Shown here: positions 1 through 9,171 of the stretch, one piece after another
Numbering within the stretch: the first letter of the stretch is position 1
Layout of the letters: each line of letters starts with the position of its first letter
Origin: Pseudohalioglobus lutimaris
GTDB taxonomy: Bacteria > Pseudomonadota > Gammaproteobacteria > Pseudomonadales > Halieaceae
Assembly: GCF_002866825.1 (NCBI RefSeq)
Contig: NZ_PKUS01000008.1
Span: 186,001 to 250,000 of the forward strand
Length of the DNA: 64,000 nucleotides
Reading direction: 5' to 3'
The notes under the pieces: generated by a model
The model's database searches: none
Told to the model about the DNA's origin: nothing
The model's input: the letters and a program-made list of their open reading frames with translations, nothing else
Position numbers and translations under genes: made by a program

Positions 1-50
1 AACGGGCTGTGCACACCGGGTGGGTAAGATATTCTTGAATAGTAGCTACA

Positions 51-2280
51 ATGAGTCAGAGCAAAGCAGTCGTAGTTAAGGGGGTAAGCTTTCCTCCGCT
101 TCTGTTACTGTGCGTAATGTTGGTGCAGCTCTCTGCTTGTGGTGAGCCTGAGGGCAGAGGTCGCGTGCAAGGCGCAACACTGCCCGATGAGGTTATTGCT
201 GTGCGAGCCGGACGACAGCCGTTAGCGGTGGCCGGACAAGCGCAGCAGATTCTATTCGGCGACCTGCATGTGCATACCACATTTTCGCCCGACGCATTCA
301 TCATGGCGACACCGCTTACTGGCGGCACGGGTCTGCATCCGCCGGCCGATGCCTGTGACTTTGCCCGTTACTGCTCCGCTCTCGATTTCTGGTCGATCAA
401 TGATCATGCCGAGGGACTTACCCCCCCGCAGGTGGGCTGAAACACGTGAGAGTATTCGTGAATGCAATGCGGCCGCCGGCGACCCCGCGAATCCGGATAT
501 GGTTTCTTTCCTGGGTTGGGAGTGGAGTCAGGTCAATACTGACCCCCGAAAACACTACGGCCACAAGAATGTCATTTTCCTGGATACGCAGGAGGGCAGG
601 GTACCAACGCGGGCCATTGCCGCGCCTCGCGAACGTCTGGCGCAGGCCCCTATGGGACGCGTGACCCAGGTGATGATGTCGCTGATGGATTTTGAAAACC
701 GCGATTTCTACCTTGGGATTCAGCAGTATTACGACGAGATCGGCGAGACGCCGATATGTGATCCGGAAACAGATTCGAGAGCACTACCCGCGGACTGCCT
801 TGAAGTCGCGGCGGAGCCGCGACAGCTTTTTGCCAAGCTGGATCAGTGGGGTTTTGACAGTATTGTTATTCCCCATGGTAATTCCTGGGGTATGAACACG
901 CCAGCTTCTACCCGTTTTGACAAGCAGCTGAACTCGCAGCAGCATGACCCGCAGCGTCAGATATTGTTCGAAATCTACTCCGGCCATGGTAATGCCGAGG
1001 AATACCGCAAATGGCGGGCTGCGGTAAAAGGCGCAGACGGCGGCCTGGTCTGTCCCGCCCCCTTTGATGACTACATGCCCTGTTGCCACCGCGCGGGGCA
1101 GATTATTCGCCAGCGCTGTGAAGCTGCAGGTGAGAGCAAAGCAGAGTGCCAGCGGCGCGAATTTGAGGCGCGACAGAACTTTGTCGATGCAGGCAATTCG
1201 GGGCACTTGACCGTGCCGGGCCAGCAGGTCGTCGACTGGCTTAACTGTGGTACCTGCCCCGACTGTTTCAACGAGCCAATGGATCACCGTCCTGCGGCCA
1301 CCGCGCAGTATGCACTGGCGATTACCGGTTTTGAATCCGGTCAGGGCCCTCTCAATTTTCGCTTCGGCTTTATTGGTTCCAGTGACAACCATCGCAGCCA
1401 GCCTGGAACCGGCTACAAAGAAGAGAAACGCAAATTCATGACCGAGTCCTTCGGCGCAGACAATCCACGTCTCGCCAGACGTATCGGTGACCAGCGTGAT
1501 GCACAACCATTCTCCCTGCCGCTGGATACGGCCAAAAACGTCGGTTTGCAGAATGCCCGTAACATGGGGCGCCAGAACTCGTTCTGGCTGACCGGAGGCC
1601 TGGTCGCCACCCATAGCAGCGGCAGGGACCGGCACGCCATCTGGGACAGCTTAAAGCGACGAGAGGTCTACGCGACCTCCGGCGACCGTATCCTGTTGTG
1701 GTTTGACCTGCTGCAAGAGGGGCAGCGCCACCCCATGGGCTCACAAGTAAGTGTCCACGCCACTCCGCGCTTCCGCGTCAGTGCCATGGGCGCGTTCAGG
1801 CAGCAGCCGGGTTGCCCTGACTATGCCCGCCGGGGCATGGGCGCGGAGCGTGTCGCTTCCCTGTGTGGCGGCGAATGCTATCACCCCGGCGACGAAAGGC
1901 TGCGCATGGACCGGATCGAGATAGTACGTATCCGTCCGCAGCAAGTCGCCGATGAGGCAGTTGATCAGCTGATAGAAGATCCCTGGAAGACCTTTCCCTG
2001 CGACCCGGACACGCTGGAGTGTGTTGTCGAATTCGATGACGAGGGCTTCCTGGAAGAGCAGCGCGAGGTGATCTACTACGCGCGTGCCGTTCAGGAAACA
2101 ACAGAGATGATCAACGCCGACAACCTGCGCTGCGAGTACGATGCAGCCGGTGTTTGTATCGCGGTGAATCCCTGTTACGGAGACTTCCGTACCCCTGCTG
2201 ACGATGACTGCCTGGCGCCTGCGCAGCAGCGCGCCTGGTCTTCCCCCATTTTTGTAGCACCTGTAGAGGGCGCACCATGA
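51..2280 (+). pseudogene. DUF3604 lipoprotein, frameshifted
   Basis: The reading frame from 51 encodes a lipoprotein signal (LVQLSAC, lipidated Cys30) and the start of a DUF3604 domain with a PHP-like metal motif GDLHVHT (residues 70-76) and a later NDHAEGLTP segment. It then stops at 438-440. The rest of the family sequence (RRWAETRES onward, to 2280) continues in the +1 frame. The switch point is a run of seven C at 421-427; one C fewer restores a continuous protein of about 743 residues. The function of DUF3604 is not established; the PHP-like start suggests a metal-dependent hydrolase on the periplasmic side. The stop overlaps the ATG of the next gene, so the two were probably co-translated. 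The cause may be a real mutation or a base-calling error. Confidence 0.85.
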
Positions 2281-3743
2281 TCAACACATTGCAAGGCCTT
2301 GCCCGTAATCGCGGTTGGGTAAAGTCACTGCTACTGGTCGTTCTCGCCGTGCTGGTTGCCGGTGGACTGTGGCTCTACGTTGATGAGGACGCGGCCAGGG
2401 ATGTGAAGAAGAAGGCTGAGCTGGTCGCGCTGGAAGCGATCGGTGACGCCGCTACCCGTCGTATTGGCGGCGACAGCGACGGCGAGGCCTCGCACGGTAG
2501 TGCGGTGGAACTGATCAAGCGGCCGATCGAAGTTCAGCAGGTGGCAGAGAATGTTTACATGGCGACCGGTGTAGGCAATGTGATAATGGTCACCACCAGC
2601 GAAGGTAATGTGCTGTTTGATACCGGTCTTGTACTGCAGACACCCAGGCAACTGGCCGCGCTGCAGGCGGTGTCCGATGCGCCTATACACACCATTGTGT
2701 TGAGCCATTCACACGCGGATCATATTGGCGGAACGCGTTTTTTTGCCGGGCAAGACACCAGGATAATCGCCCACAAGCAGTTTAGCGAAGAACAGCGTTA
2801 CCTGATGGAGCTGGAGCCCTACCAGTACCAGCGCAACCGCACACTTTTTCCGTGGATGCCTGCCTGGGACGAGCGTCCTGATATTGCCATGATGCGCTAC
2901 GGTGGAATCGAACCTGATCTCACCGTGGATGATTGGGAGCGCTACAGCTTCACCCTGGGTGGCGTGGAGTTCGTGGTGTTGGGTACACCTGGTGCGGAGG
3001 GCGCGGATAACGTGGTGATGTGGTTACCGCAGCAGAAAATACTCTTCAGCGGAGACTTCTTCGGCCCCCAGTTTCCCCAGTTCCCCAACGTTTTCACCAT
3101 GCGCGGAGAGAAAGTGCGCAAGCCGATGGAATACGTAAAATCCCTGGATTTCCTGATGCCACTGGGTGCGGAAATTGTCGTTCCCAGCCACCTTGACCCG
3201 ACTTACGGTCAGGCACAAATAGGCGCCGATATGCAGCGCATTCGCGATGCCGTACAGTACGTTCACGACCAGACGGTGGCGGGGATGAACTCAGGCAGAA
3301 CGGTTTACCAGTTGATGCAGGAGATCAAGTTACCCGCGGAGCTGGACCTGGTGCAAAACCACGGCAAGGTGGACTGGGCGGTGCGCAGTATCTGGGACTA
3401 CTATATGACCTGGTTCCACTTTGAGAGCACCACGGAGCTTTACCCCGTACCGGCCCGCGAGGTGTACGCAGATCTCGCCGCCGTAGCCGGCAGCGAAGGC
3501 CTGGTCAGCCTGGCGCGGAACTATTTGCTGCAAGGTGCAGCGGTGAAAACACTTCACGTTGTAGAAGTGGTACTGGCGGCTGAGCCTGCCAACAGCCAGG
3601 CACTGGCGCTGCGGCAGCAAGCTTTGTCAGTCCTGCTCAATGCTGCGGAAAATGGCCTGCAGAACGATTACGAAATCTACTGGCTACAGTCGCGCCTGAG
3701 TGACACCGCGGCGCGGCTGGACAGTATCTCTTCCCGGCCCTGA
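2277..3743 (+). CDS. MBL-fold hydrolase, alkylsulfatase-like
   Basis: A 488-residue metallo-beta-lactamase-fold protein. A hydrophobic segment at about residues 17-35 anchors it in the inner membrane, and the zinc motif HSHADH is at 144-149. The C-terminal part (about 370-480), with an arm rich in Trp and Tyr followed by an alanine-rich helical region, resembles the dimerisation domain of linear alkylsulfatases. The sterol-carrier-like third domain of full alkylsulfatases (about 650 aa) is missing. The ATG at 2277 overlaps the TGA of the DUF3604 gene (ATGA), indicating coupling. The substrate is unknown; a sulfate or phosphate ester or a lactone is possible. Confidence 0.82.
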   Translation: MINTLQGLARNRGWVKSLLLVVLAVLVAGGLWLYVDEDAARDVKKKAELVALEAIGDAATRRIGGDSDGEASHGSAVELIKRPIEVQQVAENVYMATGVGNVIMVTTSEGNVLFDTGLVLQTPRQLAALQAVSDAPIHTIVLSHSHADHIGGTRFFAGQDTRIIAHKQFSEEQRYLMELEPYQYQRNRTLFPWMPAWDERPDIAMMRYGGIEPDLTVDDWERYSFTLGGVEFVVLGTPGAEGADNVVMWLPQQKILFSGDFFGPQFPQFPNVFTMRGEKVRKPMEYVKSLDFLMPLGAEIVVPSHLDPTYGQAQIGADMQRIRDAVQYVHDQTVAGMNSGRTVYQLMQEIKLPAELDLVQNHGKVDWAVRSIWDYYMTWFHFESTTELYPVPAREVYADLAAVAGSEGLVSLARNYLLQGAAVKTLHVVEVVLAAEPANSQALALRQQALSVLLNAAENGLQNDYEIYWLQSRLSDTAARLDSISSRP

Positions 3744-5321
3744 CTACTCCCCCTCGCCGGTGCGATAGGGCGTTATGCCGGCTCGTTGCCTGGCTTCAGC
3801 ATGGCGGCTCTGCTGCTCCAGAGTGAAACGATAAGCGATGTAATATTTGTAGATGTTGGCGACGTACTGCACCGTTTCCCTGCCTATTTCCTTTGCCGCG
3901 ACCAACTCAACGTTATCGAACCAGACATTGGGGTCGTAGCCCATACTCCTTGCCTTGTTGCGCATGTTGATCATGCGGGTCGGGCCTGCGTTATAGGCGG
4001 CCAGGGCGAGAAAGATCTGGTTGCGCTCATCAATCTCCGGATCGTTAAAGTAGCGATTGCGCAGGAAGTTGAGGTACTTGATGCCCGCCTCGATATTGGC
4101 TTCAGCCTTTTCGATATTGGGTATGCCCACATTTTTGTCGCTCGCCGTGCTGGGCAGCAACTGCATCACGCCGATTGCGCCGGCGTGGCTGCGGGCGCTC
4201 TGGTCCAGACGTGATTCCTGGTAGCCCTGGGCAGCGGCCACCAGATAATCGACTTCATACTTTTCCCCGTATTTCTGAAAAAGGTGTTCAAACTCGAGGA
4301 AGCGCTGGTAATCCGAATCGTTCAGTGCGTTGGCCGCCCAGTCAAAATCGCGAATGTAGCGGTTCTTCAGCACATTGCCGATCAAGGTGCCTTCCCGGTT
4401 CTTTTTCAGGAAACTGTTGACGGCCTCGGCCAGCAGCGGGCTGTTTTCGCGAAATACCCAGGCGGTGCGGCCCCCTTCGCGAAACACAATGTCATCGCGC
4501 ACCACGGTGTTGGTGAAAACGTCCTTCCACAGCAGGGGCTTGTAGTCATCGACGATAGCCCAGGGCAGCAGGCCCTTGTCCACCATTTCGATCAGGTCGT
4601 CATCCTCCAGAAACTCGGAAACCAACTCGATATCAACCGGTGCCTTACCTGCCTCGGCCAGGCGGCGGTTGAGAATCTCCACGCTCTCCCGGTAACTGCT
4701 GGAGTGGCGCAGGTGTATTGTTTCCCCGGAGAGGTCGTCGATGGATGCCAGCGGGCCCGCGCTGGGTCCGGTAATCAGTATTTCTGACAGTGGTTTGCTG
4801 AAGGGGATACTGAAATCGACGATCTCGTCCCGCTCTGGCGTGATCGACAGACCGGCGATAATGATATCCCCGCGGCCCGCGAGTAGTGCCGGTATGAGCT
4901 GGTTGCGTGCCACTGGTAAAATAGCCACGTGCACCTTCACTGTTTTCCGCTGCAGTCGCTGGTTGATAGCGTTTTCGAAGCGGGTGACAATCTCCTTGAC
5001 CAGACCCTTCTCCTCTCCGCTGTCCTCCAGGTAATAGCGGCCCGGGCTGTACACTGTGAGAACCCGGATGACCCTGCGTTCCTCCATCACATCAAGGTCG
5101 CCGGTCCAGGCCTGGAGGGTGCGAGCTGCCGGCAGTTCGTCCTCCCCCGGTTCAGGGGCGAGGGTAGGCGAGTCTTGCGGGTCGGAGGCGTCTGCTGCTG
5201 GCGAATCTGCTGAGCCCGCCGTTTCTGTTGGCGTCGCGGCAGGCGCGCCTTGAGGTGCATCGCCACAGGCTGCAAGGCTTAAAAAGCATAACAGTAGAAC
5301 GAGGGGGTTCAGTTTCTTCAT
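3744..5321 (-). CDS. MltF-like lytic murein transglycosylase
   Basis: A 525-residue lipoprotein (LSLAAC, lipidated Cys19) that should cleave peptidoglycan glycan strands at the outer membrane. After an Ala/Pro-rich linker (20-65) comes a periplasmic solute-binding domain type 3 (about 80-325), then an SLT domain (about 345-475) with the catalytic Glu369 in the motif YQESRLDQ and a following GAIGVMQLLP motif. This two-domain order is that of MltF. The start at 5321 was chosen because it gives a clean signal peptide and has GAGAAG upstream; an upstream ATG at 5369 would add 16 residues in front of the signal. The gene lies downstream of the SDR on the same strand. Its stop touches the stop of the convergent MBL gene. 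Confidence 0.88.
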   Translation of the reverse strand: MKKLNPLVLLLCFLSLAACGDAPQGAPAATPTETAGSADSPAADASDPQDSPTLAPEPGEDELPAARTLQAWTGDLDVMEERRVIRVLTVYSPGRYYLEDSGEEKGLVKEIVTRFENAINQRLQRKTVKVHVAILPVARNQLIPALLAGRGDIIIAGLSITPERDEIVDFSIPFSKPLSEILITGPSAGPLASIDDLSGETIHLRHSSSYRESVEILNRRLAEAGKAPVDIELVSEFLEDDDLIEMVDKGLLPWAIVDDYKPLLWKDVFTNTVVRDDIVFREGGRTAWVFRENSPLLAEAVNSFLKKNREGTLIGNVLKNRYIRDFDWAANALNDSDYQRFLEFEHLFQKYGEKYEVDYLVAAAQGYQESRLDQSARSHAGAIGVMQLLPSTASDKNVGIPNIEKAEANIEAGIKYLNFLRNRYFNDPEIDERNQIFLALAAYNAGPTRMINMRNKARSMGYDPNVWFDNVELVAAKEIGRETVQYVANIYKYYIAYRFTLEQQSRHAEARQRAGITPYRTGEGE

Positions 5322-5422
5322 ATGGCTTCTCTGTCTACAGTGCTGGGGTGGTGCCGCAGGCGTTCTCATGCGACGGTCATCATCTCCACGACGGTGTTTT
5401 CTGGCAACATCTTTTGCGCCGT

Positions 5423-6172
5423 TCAGCCTGCGGTCTGGGCCCCATCGATGGGCAGCGCTATACCATTGATGAACCGGGCTTCGGCAGAGGCAAGATAGGC
5501 CACGGCCGCCGCGATTTCCTCCGGCTGGGCACCATCGGTCAACGGCATGAGCCTGCCCAACAAGTCCATGTCTGCGTTTTCAGGCGTATTGAAGGCCTCG
5601 GTGAGCGGGGTCTTGACGAAGCCCGGGCACACCGCGTTGACTCGAACACCCTGCTTGCCATATTCCATCGCCAGGGATTTGGAAAACATCAGTACAGCCG
5701 CTTTGGTGGCGCAATACGCAGAGTTGTAGGCCTGGCCTACAAGCCCGGCGGTGGAGGACATGTTGATGATATTGCCCTGGCTCTGCAACAGGTGGGGTAT
5801 GGCGGCACGGCACATGAAGAATACGCCGTTCATGTTGATGCTGACCGCGCGATGCCACTGCTCATCGGTAATGTCGGCCATGTGTTCGCACAGGGCGATG
5901 CCGGCGATGTTACACAGTACGTCCAGCTTGCTAAAGCTGGCAACGCAGGCTTCCACGGCGGCATTGCAGGCTGCGGAGTCGGTAACATTGAGCCGGTGGG
6001 TTTCGCTGCGACTGCCGGCTGGCAGGGCGCTGACAGTTTCCACCAGGCCATCGCTATCAATATCGGCGAGGAATACCGCAGCTCCCTCGGTGGCCATGCG
6101 AATGGCGGTGGCCCGGCCAATGCCAGAGGCCGCGCCGGTGATCAATGCGACCTGATTTTGCAAGCTATCCAT
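5423..6172 (-). CDS. SDR family oxidoreductase
   Basis: A 249-residue classical short-chain dehydrogenase/reductase. It shows the cofactor motif TGAASGIG (12-19), NIAG (88-91), catalytic Ser (139/140), Tyr153 and Lys157 (YCATK), and the PG motif after the active site. It probably oxidises or reduces a hydroxyl/keto group with NAD(P)H in the cytoplasm. The start at 6172 overlaps the last 8 bases of the upstream quinone oxidoreductase gene, so the two are translated from one mRNA. Substrate unknown; operon mates point to branched-chain or acyl catabolism. Confidence 0.85.
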   Translation of the reverse strand: MDSLQNQVALITGAASGIGRATAIRMATEGAAVFLADIDSDGLVETVSALPAGSRSETHRLNVTDSAACNAAVEACVASFSKLDVLCNIAGIALCEHMADITDEQWHRAVSINMNGVFFMCRAAIPHLLQSQGNIINMSSTAGLVGQAYNSAYCATKAAVLMFSKSLAMEYGKQGVRVNAVCPGFVKTPLTEAFNTPENADMDLLGRLMPLTDGAQPEEIAAAVAYLASAEARFINGIALPIDGAQTAG

Positions 6173-7172
6173 AGTGAGTGATTTCCTGGGTGCGGAGAAT
6201 GATTTTGCCCATGTGGGCGCCACTTTGCATGTAATCGTGTGCCTGTGCCACATCGGCCAGTTCAAATACGCGGTCGACCACGGGCTTGACGCTGCCGTTT
6301 TCCAGGTGCGGGTAGATATGCTCCCGAATCTCCCGGGTCATGACGGTCTTTTGCGCAAAACTCTGGGCTCGCAGTGTTGAGCCGCTGAGGGTGATGCGTT
6401 TAATCAGTAGGGGTGCGAAATTGACCTCGGCCTGAAAGCCGCGAATAAAGGCGATATTCACGATGCGGCCTTCTGCGGCGGCAAGGTTGATATTTTTCTG
6501 GATAAACTCACCGCCCACCATGTCCAGGATTACGTTAATCCGCTCCTTGAGCCCGGCGTCAGTCAGTGCCTGCTCGAAGTCCTCATCCTTATAGTTGATG
6601 GCCCGCACCGCGCCCAGAGCCTCCAGTGCGCTGCATTTTTCAGCGGTACCGGCCGTGGTGTAGACCTCTCCGCCCATGGCATGGACCATCTGTATCCCGA
6701 GTGTGCCGATGCCACTGGCACCGCCATGAATGAGCACCTTTTCTCCCCGGCGCATCGCCGCGCGTTGGAAGATATTATGCCAGATCGTGAGCAGGGCCTC
6801 GGGCAGGGCCGCAGCCTCCTCCATGCCCAGGTTCGCCGGAATAGGCAGGCACTGGCCTGCCGGGGCAATCGCGTAGTCGGCGTACCCGCCGCCGTGGGTC
6901 AATGAGCAAACCGGATCGCCGACTTTCCAGTCCTCTACACCCGCACCCACAGCGCACACCTTGCCGGCAACTTCCAGCCCCATAACAGGCGAGGCATCAG
7001 CAGGCGGCGGGTACAGTCCCATGCGTTGCAGCAGGTCGGCGCGATTGAGTCCGGCAGCGGCCACTGCGATCAGCACTTCACCGTCACCCGGGGACGGTGC
7101 CGCATCCTGTTCTATGCTGAGACTCTGGTTATCGGGGTCGATGGCCACGTAGCGCCGCCATAGTGTGGGCAT
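6165..7172 (-). CDS. NAD(P)H-quinone oxidoreductase (PIG3-like MDR)
   Basis: A 335-residue zinc-independent medium-chain dehydrogenase/reductase of the quinone oxidoreductase (PIG3) type. Visible marks are LNRADLLQR with the GLYPPP segment typical of the family, and a Rossmann motif HGGASGIGTLGIQ. Zinc-binding residues are absent. It should reduce quinones or enals using NADPH. The start at 7172 lies one base after the ilvE stop, with GGAGAG inside the ilvE tail. The gene overlaps the following SDR by 8 bp. The first ATG in this open frame, at 7283, is inside ilvE and was not used. Confidence 0.87.
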   Translation of the reverse strand: MPTLWRRYVAIDPDNQSLSIEQDAAPSPGDGEVLIAVAAAGLNRADLLQRMGLYPPPADASPVMGLEVAGKVCAVGAGVEDWKVGDPVCSLTHGGGYADYAIAPAGQCLPIPANLGMEEAAALPEALLTIWHNIFQRAAMRRGEKVLIHGGASGIGTLGIQMVHAMGGEVYTTAGTAEKCSALEALGAVRAINYKDEDFEQALTDAGLKERINVILDMVGGEFIQKNINLAAAEGRIVNIAFIRGFQAEVNFAPLLIKRITLSGSTLRAQSFAQKTVMTREIREHIYPHLENGSVKPVVDRVFELADVAQAHDYMQSGAHMGKIILRTQEITHYG

Positions 7173-7173
7173 T

Positions 7174-8169
7174 TCAGCTCTCCAGGGTGACCCGCCATCC
7201 GTGCGGGTCTTCGGAGGCGCCGCTCTGGATGGCGCACAGTTGCTCGCGTAGTTGCGCCGACCATGGACCCATCTGGCCATCACCGACGCGGATGGTTTCG
7301 CCCTCGTAAACCAGTTCGCCCACCGGTGTCAGCACGGCGGCGGTGCCGGTCAGGGCGGCCTCGGCGCCAGGGGCACGCTGGAGTAGCTCTGCCACGGTAA
7401 AATCCGTTTCGCGGACGGTGAGCCCGGCATCGGCGGCCAGGGCGAGAATGCTGTCCCGGGTGACGCCCGGCAGGATGGAGCCGTCCAGTGGCTTGGTCAG
7501 CAGCTCCTTATCGTCGATGAGGATGAAGTTGGCGGCGCCGGTTTCCTGGATCACGCCACCCGGCGCGAACAGCACCTGGTCGGTACCCAACTCCTGCTTC
7601 GCCTGCACAATCTGGCGCATGGCAGCTGCATAGTTACCCCCTGTCTTGACGGCACCGAAGCTGGGTGTGCAACGCTGTGCCTTGTCGTCCACTTTTACGC
7701 GCAGGGGCTGTAGGCCGCCGCTGAAGTAATCGCCAACGGGTGAGGTCAGCACGTAGAACAGCGCTTTCTGGGTGGGGCGTGCCGCCGCGCCTATGTCCTC
7801 TTCGGTGCCCAGCAGCGTGGGTCGCAGGTAGAGGGCGCCCGGGTAGGCGGGAATCTCCTCGGCAACGGCGGCGACTGCCATGTGCAGGGCGCGGGTAAGT
7901 GCGGCCCGGTCAGGCACAGGCAGTAGTAACTGACTTGCGCTGTTGAGCATGCGCTCAACGTGGCGGTCCGGGCGAAACAGGTGAATGTCCCCGGATTCGG
8001 TGCGGTAGGCCTTCAGTCCCTCGAAGCACTCACTGGCGTAGTGCAGAACGTGGGTGGCCGGGTGCATGGAGAAAGGTTCTACGGGCACGACCTCAAGGTC
8101 GGACCACTGCCCGTCCCTGAATCGACTGGTGACCATTTTCGCCGTGAACTGTGTGCCGAACGCCGCCAT
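7174..8169 (-). CDS. ilvE: Branched-chain amino acid aminotransferase
   Basis: A 331-residue fold-type IV PLP enzyme that interconverts Leu, Ile and Val with their 2-oxo acids. The PLP lysine is K175 in the motif VKTGGNYAA, as in the eukaryote-like and long bacterial BCAT group. The N-terminal HYASECFEGLKAYR block and the PGVTRDS motif near the C-terminus also fit this group. The start at 8169 has GAGAAG upstream; an ATG 13 codons earlier would give a non-family extension. The gene heads a four-gene run (ilvE, quinone oxidoreductase, SDR, mltF-like). Confidence 0.9.
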   Translation of the reverse strand: MAAFGTQFTAKMVTSRFRDGQWSDLEVVPVEPFSMHPATHVLHYASECFEGLKAYRTESGDIHLFRPDRHVERMLNSASQLLLPVPDRAALTRALHMAVAAVAEEIPAYPGALYLRPTLLGTEEDIGAAARPTQKALFYVLTSPVGDYFSGGLQPLRVKVDDKAQRCTPSFGAVKTGGNYAAAMRQIVQAKQELGTDQVLFAPGGVIQETGAANFILIDDKELLTKPLDGSILPGVTRDSILALAADAGLTVRETDFTVAELLQRAPGAEAALTGTAAVLTPVGELVYEGETIRVGDGQMGPWSAQLREQLCAIQSGASEDPHGWRVTLES

Positions 8170-8244
8170 GGAATTGCTTCTCGAATGTGTCAGTGAACGC
8201 GTAATCATACATTGACTCGTCGCTTTGGGGGTGACCTTGCGCGC

Positions 8245-8263
8245 ACAAAATCTGGAAATTTGT
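8245..8263. promoter_or_regulatory. Inverted repeat upstream of ilvE
   Basis: ACAAA-N9-TTTGT lies in the 264-bp gap between ilvE and the TetR gene, upstream of ilvE. The right arm sits in ATTTGTCAC (8258-8266), the same nine bases found at 9129-9137 between TetR and the amidohydrolase. It could be a second site for that TetR protein. Nothing else stands out in the gap. Confidence 0.3.
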
Positions 8264-8433
8264 CACAGCGGGTGGCAGCGGTTTATCTGCTCACGCTCGC
8301 TCACCTGCGGGGCGCTCCCGGGCCGGCGATTTCTATGATGGTGAAGCCTGTGAGTGATCCCGTGGGTCGAACGCCTGATTGGCGAGGCAGCGAGTGGGCT
8401 TCTGGCCTGCAGGGAGGCCATGATGTGGGGGGG

Positions 8434-9057
8434 TTATGCGCCGTCTTTGCAGATCAAATTGTCGAACAGGCGACGTGCTTCCTCGAGCTTGGCGAAAACA
8501 GGGTAGTTTTCATCCATGCACCAGCTGATGGTGATCATGTTGAGTGTGCCGACCACCGTGGTGGCGAGCATATCAGCGGAGAAGTGGTCATTCACATCGC
8601 CCAGCTCAACGCCAGATCGAATGAGCTCAGTGAAGCTGGCCATGGCCGAGTTGCCTATCTCCCGCTGTCGCTCCTGGTCTTCTGCGAAGGCGGTGGGGCC
8701 CACCAGGACCAGCTGGCGGTCAATGTTGTTCATGCTGGCGAAGCTGGATTCAATATAATCGATCATCGCTTCCAGCCGCCCCCGCGTGGTGTGCTGGTTT
8801 GCCATTAATTCCCGCAACATGGTCTCGGAACGGCTGTAGAGCCGGTTGATGCCCAGGCCGCCGAGCAGGGCGTGCTTGTTGGGAAAGTGGCCGTAAAAGG
8901 TGCGCCGGGCCACGTCTGCTTCCTGGCAGATATGCTCGATGCTGGTTTCCTCTATACCGTGGCGCTGGAACAGGCGGTAGGCGGCGTCTTCTATGCGCGC
9001 GCGAATCTCCTGTTTACGCTTTTCCCGGCGGCCAACCTGCGTCTCAACGATGCCCAT
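8434..9057 (-). CDS. TetR/AcrR family transcriptional regulator
   Basis: A 207-residue repressor-type regulator. The N-terminal helix-turn-helix (about residues 15-60) ends in the typical RRTFYGHFPNKHALL block, and the rest is an all-helical ligand-binding domain without a clear family match. The start at 9057 gives a usual TetR N-terminus; an alternative ATG at 9081 adds eight residues, and neither has a strong ribosome site. The gene is divergent from the amidohydrolase/Rieske cluster across about 110 bp that hold palindromes, so control of that cluster and of itself is likely. The inducer is presumably the cluster's substrate. Confidence 0.87.
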   Translation of the reverse strand: MGIVETQVGRREKRKQEIRARIEDAAYRLFQRHGIEETSIEHICQEADVARRTFYGHFPNKHALLGGLGINRLYSRSETMLRELMANQHTTRGRLEAMIDYIESSFASMNNIDRQLVLVGPTAFAEDQERQREIGNSAMASFTELIRSGVELGDVNDHFSADMLATTVVGTLNMITISWCMDENYPVFAKLEEARRLFDNLICKDGA

Positions 9058-9101
9058 GAAAATACCGTAATGCGGTTGCATTCAAGCGGCCATTAAACTA
9101 T

Positions 9102-9132
9102 TTTGTATACAAATGTGCAAGTTTGCGCATTT
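9102..9132. promoter_or_regulatory. Divergent operator region, TetR / amidohydrolase
   Basis: Two palindromes share bases: TTTGTATACAAA (9102-9113, perfect 12-mer) and AAATGTGCAA-GT-TTGCGCATTT (9111-9132, one mismatch). They sit between the divergent TetR and amidohydrolase genes, where a TetR repressor would be expected to bind. Binding is inferred only from symmetry and position. Confidence 0.5.
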
Positions 9133-9171
9133 GTCACGTTTTGTGTATTTATCCAGTGGGTGAGAACAATA

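Noticed and set aside
421-427. C7 run as a phase-variation switch
   Set aside because: Contingency tracts are normally longer (8-12 or more); seven C in one gene without relatives to compare does not support phase variation.
8404-8419. GGCCT-N6-AGGCC stem after the TetR gene as a terminator
   Set aside because: The stem is only 5 bp and no T run follows on the minus strand.
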